Below, in pieces: positions 1-4,877 of a stretch of 10,053 nt of DNA. Source of the DNA: Vulcanimicrobiota bacterium. Its GTDB lineage: Bacteria; Vulcanimicrobiota; Vulcanimicrobiia; Vulcanimicrobiales; Vulcanimicrobiaceae. The first letter of the stretch is position 1, and each line of letters starts with the position of its first letter. The stretch covers positions 1 to 10,053 of the forward strand of contig PMFP01000115.1 in assembly GCA_003155175.1 (NCBI GenBank). Direction: 5' to 3'. The notes below the pieces were generated by a model. That model was not told the origin of the DNA. It saw only the letters and a list, made by a program, of their open reading frames with translations, and made no database searches. Both the position numbers and the translations under genes were made by a program.

Positions 1-1942
1 TGTTGTTGTTGCCGTCGGTGAACGAGATCGTGCAGGTACCGGCGCCGTTGGCCGTGACGGTGAAACTCGTTGCGCCGCTTGACGGGGATACGGAAGCGCA
101 CGCGGTGTTGGAACTGCTCGCGGTGAAGGTGCCGGAGTAGTTCGGCTCGGCGACGGTGACGTTGCCGGTTTGCGCCGTCGCGGTAAATGCGAGGCTGCCC
201 GGAGATGCGCTCGGTCCCGCTCGCACGAGCACGCCGATCTTGTCCTTGTTGGACTCGGTGAACCAGAGGTTGCCGTCCGGACCGGCCGCGATGCGGTATG
301 GCTGGCTGTTGACCGTCGGAATCGGGAACTCGGTCACGACTCCGCCTGGCGTGATCTGACCGATGCGATTGCCGGCTAGCTCGGTGAACCAGATATTACC
401 GTCCGGACCGCCGGTGATGCCGTACGGCTCGCTTGACGTAGTGATGACGGGGAACTCGGTCACCGTTCCGCCGTTCGTTACTTTGCCGACTTTATTTGAG
501 CTGTATTCGGTGAACCAGACGTTGCCGTCCGGCCCCGACGTTATCGCGTATGGCGGTCCGGTCACGTTGAAGAGCGGCCCCGCGGCGCCGCTCGTCGCGA
601 TTTGGCCGATCCAGAGTTGGTTGTATGCCGCGAACCACAGGTTTCCGTTCGCGCCCGCGGTGACGCCGTATGGCTCGCCTTGCACGGGAAAGTCGGTGAT
701 GGTCCCGCTCGGCGTTACGACGCCGATCTTGTTGGTCGTGAACTCGGTGAACCACACGTTCCCGTCGGGACCCGAGGTCATGTTGTACGGGTTGCTCGAT
801 GCCGTCGGGACGACGAACTCCGTGACGACTCCGCCGGGCGAAACGCGGCCGACGTTGTTGGACGCGAATTCGGTGAACCAGACGTTGCCGTCCGATCCCG
901 CTGCGATGCCGTAAGGCTGGCTGGACGAGGTCGGCACCGGGAACTCCGTGATCGTGCCGTCCGGCGTGATACGTCCGACGTTGTTCGCGTTCTGTTCGGT
1001 GAACCACATGTTGCCGTCCGGGCCTGCGGTGATGCCGGCCGGGTAGCTGCCGGTCGTCGGCGTAGCGTACTCGCGGAAGACCGTCTTGGGCGTCAGCGTC
1101 GCATTCGTAATCGCGCTTGACGGTATTCCCGGCGCCGAGGCGGAGAACGTCGCACTGCCCAAGACGCCGCCGTTATAGCTGACGGTAACGGAGGATCCCG
1201 GCGCTCCGAGCGACAGGTTCGAAAGGCTGGTCGAGCCGGTCGAATCGCTATCGTTCAACGAGATTGGAACGTTGTAGCTCCCGGGGCCGACGATGACGTT
1301 GCCGTCGGCGTCCATCGCGTTGACCGTCAGCGAGATGGTCGTCGGCGTGCCTTCGGGCGGGTTTGTGGATCCCAGCACGAGTTGGATTGAGGCAATGATT
1401 CCGTTGAGAATGACGGACACGTTGTTTGCCTGACCGGCAACGATCGTTGCCGCCACGTTGGCGCTGCTTAAGGCATTGCCGGCGGCGTTCGTCTGGTCGT
1501 AGGTGGTGACGGTGAAGGTATCGGCGCCGATTGACGCGGCTACGGGGACGCTGCACGTTAGCGGCGTCGAGCCCGATGCGGGCGTGCAGTTGGGCGATGT
1601 CGGCGTGAGGTTCGCGACCGTCGGAGCGCCGCCGCCGTTGACGACGATTGCGAGCGATTGCGTTGACGGCGAGACGTACTGCGGCCGGGGGCCGGCAGTG
1701 CCGACGATTCGAGAGCGCAAGGCGACGGAAGCCTTTGCCGACGACGCATTTGCGGACGGAATGCGAATTCGGAAGGTGGCCGTGGCTTTGCTCGCGCTTC
1801 CCGATCCCGGCGGCGCGTTCGGCAATGGATGGGTCGCGCCGAAACCGCCTCCCGCACTGCCGCCGCTGCAACTCGCGATCGCGAGCGCGCCGGCTAGGAT
1901 GAGTGCCTTGCCTCGTGTGTTAGTCGTCCGGTTGCTCGTCAT
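1..1942 (-). CDS. Vgb-like seven-bladed beta-propeller lipoprotein (copy 1, C-terminus cut by window edge)
   Basis: Predicted exported lipoprotein, 647 residues visible. The chosen ATG at 1942 has GGGAG 10 nt upstream and is followed by a basic, then hydrophobic signal sequence ending in the lipobox AIAS-Cys25 and a Gly/Ser-rich linker. From about residue 75 to 285 there is an Ig-like region. Residues about 290-570 hold seven repeats built on GPDGNxWFTE...N.IGRIT..G..TEF, the blade pattern of virginiamycin B lyase (Vgb)-like propellers; blade 4 (GANGNLWFAA) is degenerate. A second Ig-like domain rich in Thr/Ser follows, with a Cys pair in the NTACASV and GTCTISF contexts. By comparison with its neighbour only about 20 residues are missing off the left edge. 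It lies 32 bp after the stop of its paralogue and probably shares its transcript. Function unknown: the Vgb catalytic His positions carry Tyr or other residues, so ligand binding or adhesion at the cell surface is likelier than streptogramin lyase activity (inference). In-frame ATGs at 1978 and 1975 are alternative starts. Confidence 0.88.
   Translation of the reverse strand, partial: MTSNRTTNTRGKALILAGALAIASCSGGSAGGGFGATHPLPNAPPGSGSASKATATFRIRIPSANASSAKASVALRSRIVGTAGPRPQYVSPSTQSLAIVVNGGGAPTVANLTPTSPNCTPASGSTPLTCSVPVAASIGADTFTVTTYDQTNAAGNALSSANVAATIVAGQANNVSVILNGIIASIQLVLGSTNPPEGTPTTISLTVNAMDADGNVIVGPGSYNVPISLNDSDSTGSTSLSNLSLGAPGSSVTVSYNGGVLGSATFSASAPGIPSSAITNATLTPKTVFREYATPTTGSYPAGITAGPDGNMWFTEQNANNVGRITPDGTITEFPVPTSSSQPYGIAAGSDGNVWFTEFASNNVGRVSPGGVVTEFVVPTASSNPYNMTSGPDGNVWFTEFTTNKIGVVTPSGTITDFPVQGEPYGVTAGANGNLWFAAYNQLWIGQIATSGAAGPLFNVTGPPYAITSGPDGNVWFTEYSSNKVGKVTNGGTVTEFPVITTSSEPYGITGGPDGNIWFTELAGNRIGQITPGGVVTEFPIPTVNSQPYRIAAGPDGNLWFTESNKDKIGVLVRAGPSASPGSLAFTATAQTGNVTVAEPNYSGTFTASSSNTACASVSPSSGATSFTVTANGAGTCTISFTDGNNN
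230..1070 (-). repeat. Seven blade repeats in lipoprotein copy 1
   Basis: On the plus strand the repeat appears as a recurring 'ggtgaaccagangttgccgt' block about every 110-125 bp, encoding GNxWFTE on the minus strand. Seven units are counted, enough for one closed seven-bladed propeller. The unit near 620-660 is the most degenerate. Confidence 0.85.
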
Positions 1943-1974
1943 GTGGCTTTTTCTCCCATGCTCTTGCGGCCGCA

Positions 1975-3960
1975 TCATTGACGGTGCCGCGATTGGATGC
2001 CGATTCCGGTCGTAGTGACCTGGACGATCGTGGTTCCGGTGTTGTTGTTGCCGTCGGTGAAGGAGATCGTGCACGTTCCGGCGCCGTTGGCGGTGATCGT
2101 GAAGTTCGTTGCGCCGCTCGTTGGTGAAACGGACGCGCACGCGGTGTTAGAACTGCTTGCCGTGAACGTTCCTGAGTAGTTTGGCTCGCCTACGGTCACG
2201 TTGCCGGATTGGGCCGTGGCAGTAAATGCCAGGCTTGGCGGCGATGCGCTCGGGCCGAATCGAAGCAATTCCCCGATCTTGTCGGCGTTTTGCTCGGTGA
2301 ACCAAATGTTGCCGTCGGGTCCGGCGGTGATTCCATTGGGTTGGCTGCCCGGCGTGGGGATATTGAACTCGGTGTACGATCCGCTTGGCGTGATCTGACC
2401 GATCTTCCCATTGTCATCGGCAAACCAGAGATTGCCGTCGGGCCCGTTTGTGATTCCGTCCGGGTCGCTGCCGGGCACGGTAAACTCGGTGAGCGTTCCG
2501 CCGGTGGTTATGCGACCGATTTTGCCGCTCTGTTCGGTGAACCAGAGATTGCCGTCGGGGCCGGAGACGATGCCCGTCGGATAGCTTCCAGTCAGCTGGG
2601 CGAACTGAGTGACGGTTCCGCCGGGCGTGATTCGAGCTATCTGGGCCGGCAGGTATTCAGTAAACCATAGATTGCCGTCGGGACCGGATGTGATGTCGTC
2701 CGGAGTGGCATTCGCGATGCCGATGGGAAACTCGGTCACCGAGCCGCCGGGCGTTATCCGGCCGATGTTGTTGGTGCTGTATTCGCCGAACCAGAGATTG
2801 CCGTCGGGGCCGACCGTGATACCGGTGGCGTTGGAGCTAGCGCTGGGGATGCCAAAAGATTGATTTGCTCCATAGGTGCCGTCTCCGTTTGACGGCAACT
2901 CCCCGATCTGGTTTGCAGACTGGTTGGTGTACCAGACATTGCCGCTCGGGGCTGTAGCGATGGCAATGGGAATGCCGCCGACGGCTTGGATTTCGTGGAA
3001 TGATCCGCCGGTCGTGACCGCGATGATCGCCCCCCAGCTGCCGGTTTGCTGCGTGAACCAAAGATTGCCGTCGGAGCCAACCGTGATGTTGTAAGGGTGG
3101 CCGGCGTAAGGGATGGGGTATTCGCGGAAGAGTGTCTTTGGGGTGAGCACCGCGTTTGTGATCGCAGTCGCGGGAATTCCTGATGCTGATGCCGAGAGCG
3201 TCGCGCTGGTGAGCCCGCCGCCGTTATAGTTGACGGTCACGGAAAGCCCCGGCGCCGCAAGGGACGTGGCCGAGAGGCTCGTGTAGGTGGAGTCGCTATC
3301 GCTGAGGGCGATCGGCGTGTTGTAGTTTCCGGGGCCGATAATGACGTTGCCGTCCGCGTCCATCGCGTTGACGGTGAGCGAGATGGTTGTCGGCGTGCCT
3401 TCGGGCGGGCTGGTGTCGCCTAAGATTAATTGAATCGAGGCGATGACGCCGTTGAGGATCACGGAGACGGTGTTCGCTTGGCCCGCAACGATCGTGGCGG
3501 CCACGTTGGCGGTGCTCAGGGAATTGCCGACGGCGTTCGTCTGGTCGTAGGTAGTGACGGTGAACGTATCGGCGCCGATCGGGGCGGCGACCGGTACGCT
3601 ACAGGTCAACGGCGTCGGGCCCGAGGCGGCCTTGCAGTTGGGCGACGTCGGCGTGAGGTTGGCTACGGTCGGCGTACCGCTGCCGTTAACGACGATCGCG
3701 AGCGATTGAGTTGAGGGCGAGACATACTGCGGCCGCATCCCCTGCGACCGCAGTCTGCCCTCGTCTATGCTCGCGGACGACTTTGATGAGGCGGGAATGC
3801 GAATGAGGAACGTCGCGGTGGCTTTGCTCGCGGTTCCCGACCCCGGCGGCGAGTTGGGTATCGGATGGAAGGCGCCTCCGCCCCCGGATCCGCCGCCGCT
3901 GCAGCTCGCAAACGCGAGCGCGCTCATGAATGCGAGGGCACGGAAGCGGGTGGTGTTCAT
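1975..3960 (-). CDS. Vgb-like seven-bladed beta-propeller lipoprotein (copy 2, complete)
   Basis: Complete 661-residue predicted lipoprotein. I chose the ATG at 3960 because GGAGG lies 9 nt upstream and because it gives a clean signal peptide with lipobox AFAS-Cys20; the reading frame stays open for 19 more codons upstream without such support. After a Gly/Ser linker comes an Ig-like region (residues about 77-280), a propeller of seven blades (about 285-562) and a C-terminal Ig-like domain ending shortly after VQVTTTGIGI. Blades 3 to 7 keep GPDGNLWF; blades 1 and 2 are irregular (GSDGNLWFTQ, APSGNVWYTN with a longer insertion). It is first in a probable two-gene unit with copy 1. Its leader of about 84 nt follows a putative operator and -10 box at 4051-4083. 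The Vgb family is named from the blade repeats; the His residues recalled as catalytic in Staphylococcus aureus Vgb are absent here, so lyase function is not supported. Likely cell-surface binding or scaffold role (inference). Confidence 0.9.
   Translation of the reverse strand: MNTTRFRALAFMSALAFASCSGGGSGGGGAFHPIPNSPPGSGTASKATATFLIRIPASSKSSASIDEGRLRSQGMRPQYVSPSTQSLAIVVNGSGTPTVANLTPTSPNCKAASGPTPLTCSVPVAAPIGADTFTVTTYDQTNAVGNSLSTANVAATIVAGQANTVSVILNGVIASIQLILGDTSPPEGTPTTISLTVNAMDADGNVIIGPGNYNTPIALSDSDSTYTSLSATSLAAPGLSVTVNYNGGGLTSATLSASASGIPATAITNAVLTPKTLFREYPIPYAGHPYNITVGSDGNLWFTQQTGSWGAIIAVTTGGSFHEIQAVGGIPIAIATAPSGNVWYTNQSANQIGELPSNGDGTYGANQSFGIPSASSNATGITVGPDGNLWFGEYSTNNIGRITPGGSVTEFPIGIANATPDDITSGPDGNLWFTEYLPAQIARITPGGTVTQFAQLTGSYPTGIVSGPDGNLWFTEQSGKIGRITTGGTLTEFTVPGSDPDGITNGPDGNLWFADDNGKIGQITPSGSYTEFNIPTPGSQPNGITAGPDGNIWFTEQNADKIGELLRFGPSASPPSLAFTATAQSGNVTVGEPNYSGTFTASSSNTACASVSPTSGATNFTITANGAGTCTISFTDGNNNTGTTIVQVTTTGIGIQSRHRQ
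2275..3110 (-). repeat. Seven blade repeats in lipoprotein copy 2
   Basis: The same blade unit as in copy 1, seven copies. The two encoding the N-terminal blades (around 2930-3080) lack the standard GPDGN and WFTE combination, and the second carries a longer turn. Confidence 0.85.
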
Positions 3961-4050
3961 TCGCCTAAACCTCCGGCGGGAGAGCTGCGCTGAATAAGCG
4001 GCGTCCGCAGTCTGCACCGCAGCGCCCGTCTTTTTAGGACTCTTGCCTTG

Positions 4051-4083
4051 AGAATAGCGAGTCGTGGTTACAAACCGGTTAAC
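4051..4083 (-). promoter_or_regulatory. Putative operator and -10 box for the lipoprotein pair
   Basis: On the minus strand, bases 4082 to 4066 read TTAACCGGTTTGTAACC: two TAACC half-sites with 11-bp periodicity. Nine bases further comes TATTCT (4056-4051), a fair -10 hexamer. No good -35 is seen at 17 bp, as expected for an activator-dependent promoter. Streptomyces antibiotic regulatory proteins (SARPs), which share the wHTH-BTA layout, bind direct repeats 11 bp apart with the last repeat about 8 bp before the -10, so the geometry fits the neighbouring regulators. The element overlaps the last codons and stop of the 211-residue regulator. Transcription would start near 4044. Confidence 0.6.
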
Positions 4084-4703
4084 GCTTGCTGGCGCGCGGC
4101 GGCGCCTTCCAATTCGTCGAGTTGCTTCATGCAGAGCGCGAACGCGGTCGTGCTGCTTGCGCCCAGCCCGCAGTCGCGAAGGCCGCGCAACACGCGCTGG
4201 GCTTCATTAATATTTTGCCGTCGCAATGCGAGGTATACGAGCTTCTGGCTGAGCTCGATGGTAAGTCGCTGCAACCGTTCTTCCGTCGGGGCGAACCAGC
4301 CCCAGTCTGAGAACGCGCGCGGTCTTCCGAGAAGAAGATCTCCGTGGACATTGAGGGCGCGTTCCCGGTCCGCCTCCGAGACGAAATCGTCCGACCGGGC
4401 GTCCATGAGGAGCTCGAGTTCGCGCACGTCGACCCGGACCGTGTCGCCGAAACGGTACGCGGACAGCTCGGTGACGATCGCCTCGCGGCCGAGCTTCGCG
4501 CGGAGGCGATGCACGTTGACCTTCACGAGACCGCGACCGCTGCCCGAATCGTTCCAAAGCGATTGCGCGAGATGATGCCCGTCGGCCGGCCTTTTGGCTA
4601 CGGCGAGGAACATCGCCAGCTCGCGTTCCCGGCCGGTCAGCGGAATAGGAAGAAAGTCACGCTCCACGGCGCCGCGGAGAACGCTGACAAACACGCTCGA
4701 CAC
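4068..4703 (-). CDS. Small OmpR-like winged-helix/BTA-domain transcriptional regulator
   Basis: A 211-residue cytoplasmic regulator. Residues about 20-95 form an OmpR/PhoB-type winged helix: LTGRERELAMFLA opens it, VKVNVHRLRAKLG (about 60-72) is the likely recognition helix, and SAYRF is the wing region. Residues about 105-205 resemble the all-helical bacterial transcriptional activator (BTA) domain of SARP-type regulators (LLLGRPRAFSDWGWF, then TPR-like helices). There is no receiver or ATPase domain, so its input is not visible. The start is GTG at 4703, placed about 7 nt after a TAGAAT box, which suggests a leaderless mRNA; a GTG three codons later (4694) is an alternative. It is divergent from a large regulator carrying the same module and lies upstream of the lipoprotein pair on the same strand. 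The paired 17-bp elements suggest it regulates itself and the lipoproteins (inference). Confidence 0.85.
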   Translation of the reverse strand: MSSVFVSVLRGAVERDFLPIPLTGRERELAMFLAVAKRPADGHHLAQSLWNDSGSGRGLVKVNVHRLRAKLGREAIVTELSAYRFGDTVRVDVRELELLMDARSDDFVSEADRERALNVHGDLLLGRPRAFSDWGWFAPTEERLQRLTIELSQKLVYLALRRQNINEAQRVLRGLRDCGLGASSTTAFALCMKQLDELEGAAARQQALTGL

Positions 4704-4709
4704 TCCCCG

Positions 4710-4750
4710 ATTCTACGAACCCCAGGTTACAAAGCGGTTAAGCGGGGTCA
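4710..4750 (-). promoter_or_regulatory. Putative autoregulatory operator and -10 box of the small BTA regulator
   Basis: On the minus strand, bases 4741 to 4725 read TTAACCGCTTTGTAACC, one base different from the element at 4066-4082. The two TAACC half-sites are 11 bp apart, and a possible third, TGACC, lies at 4750-4746. TAGAAT (4715-4710) follows after exactly 9 bp, the same spacing as at the other site. The site also sits in the intergenic region of the divergent STAND regulator and could control both genes. Confidence 0.62.
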
Positions 4751-4760
4751 ACCTGTAAGC

Positions 4761-4780
4761 AAGGGAGCGGGAACTCCCTT
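4761..4780. promoter_or_regulatory. Perfect inverted repeat in the divergent regulator spacer
   Basis: AAGGGAG-N6-CTCCCTT, a perfect 7-bp dyad with a 6-nt loop. No T-run follows on either strand, so it is not a standard terminator. It may be a protein site or a hairpin upstream of the STAND regulator gene. Confidence 0.45.
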
Positions 4781-4797
4781 CGCGCGGCCCTAATACT

Positions 4798-4815
4798 GCG
4801 CAACGCACATTGCGC
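4798..4815. promoter_or_regulatory. Inverted repeat GCGCAA-N6-TTGCGC
   Basis: A perfect 6-bp dyad with a 6-nt loop, 18 bp after the previous one. It may be an operator half-site pair or part of a structured leader. Just upstream, TAATAC at 4791-4796 resembles a -10 box on the plus strand, without a convincing -35. Confidence 0.35.
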
Positions 4816-4819
4816 GGCG

Positions 4820-4845
4820 GCGGCTTAGCGTATCGCTGAGGCCGC
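4820..4845 (+). promoter_or_regulatory. Stable hairpin in the leader of the STAND regulator gene
   Basis: GCGGCTTAGCG pairs with CGCTGAGGCCGC across a TAT loop, giving an 11-bp stem with one bulged G (4840) and one G-T pair. It is followed by CTTTGTCT, a weak T-rich stretch, and ends 32 nt before the ATG. It could act as an attenuator or translational control hairpin; this is not proven. Confidence 0.4.
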
Positions 4846-4877
4846 TTTGTCTGCGCCGGTGCGCCGGAGTGCAGCGC

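Larger units (their letters stand above)
1..3960 (-). repeat. Tandem gene duplication of about 2.0 kb
   Basis: The two lipoprotein genes form a direct tandem repeat with a period of roughly 2.02-2.04 kb. Bases 1-60 match 2040-2099 with 6 differences. The N-terminal (about 1090-1900 versus 3130-3920) and C-terminal coding parts align closely, whereas the propeller part is clearly more divergent and differs in length between blades. Confidence 0.85.

Noticed and set aside
363..914. 183-codon plus-strand open frame with repeated SVNQTLPSGP motifs
   Set aside because: It is the antisense of the propeller blades; the repeated motif is only the complement of the GNxWFTE coding repeat, and no ribosome site or family match is seen.
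230..3110. CRISPR-like or satellite repeats, suggested by evenly spaced similar blocks
   Set aside because: The blocks are degenerate, in frame and encode propeller blades; no identical direct repeats with unique spacers exist.
1..3960. Streptogramin resistance (vgb) locus
   Set aside because: Blade repeats match the family, but the recalled catalytic His positions are not conserved and the proteins are twice the size of Vgb and exported.
4770..4796. ECF-sigma-like promoter (GGAACT ... TAATAC) for the STAND regulator
   Set aside because: The 15-bp spacing and -10 sequence do not fit, and GGAACT falls in the loop and arm of an inverted repeat.
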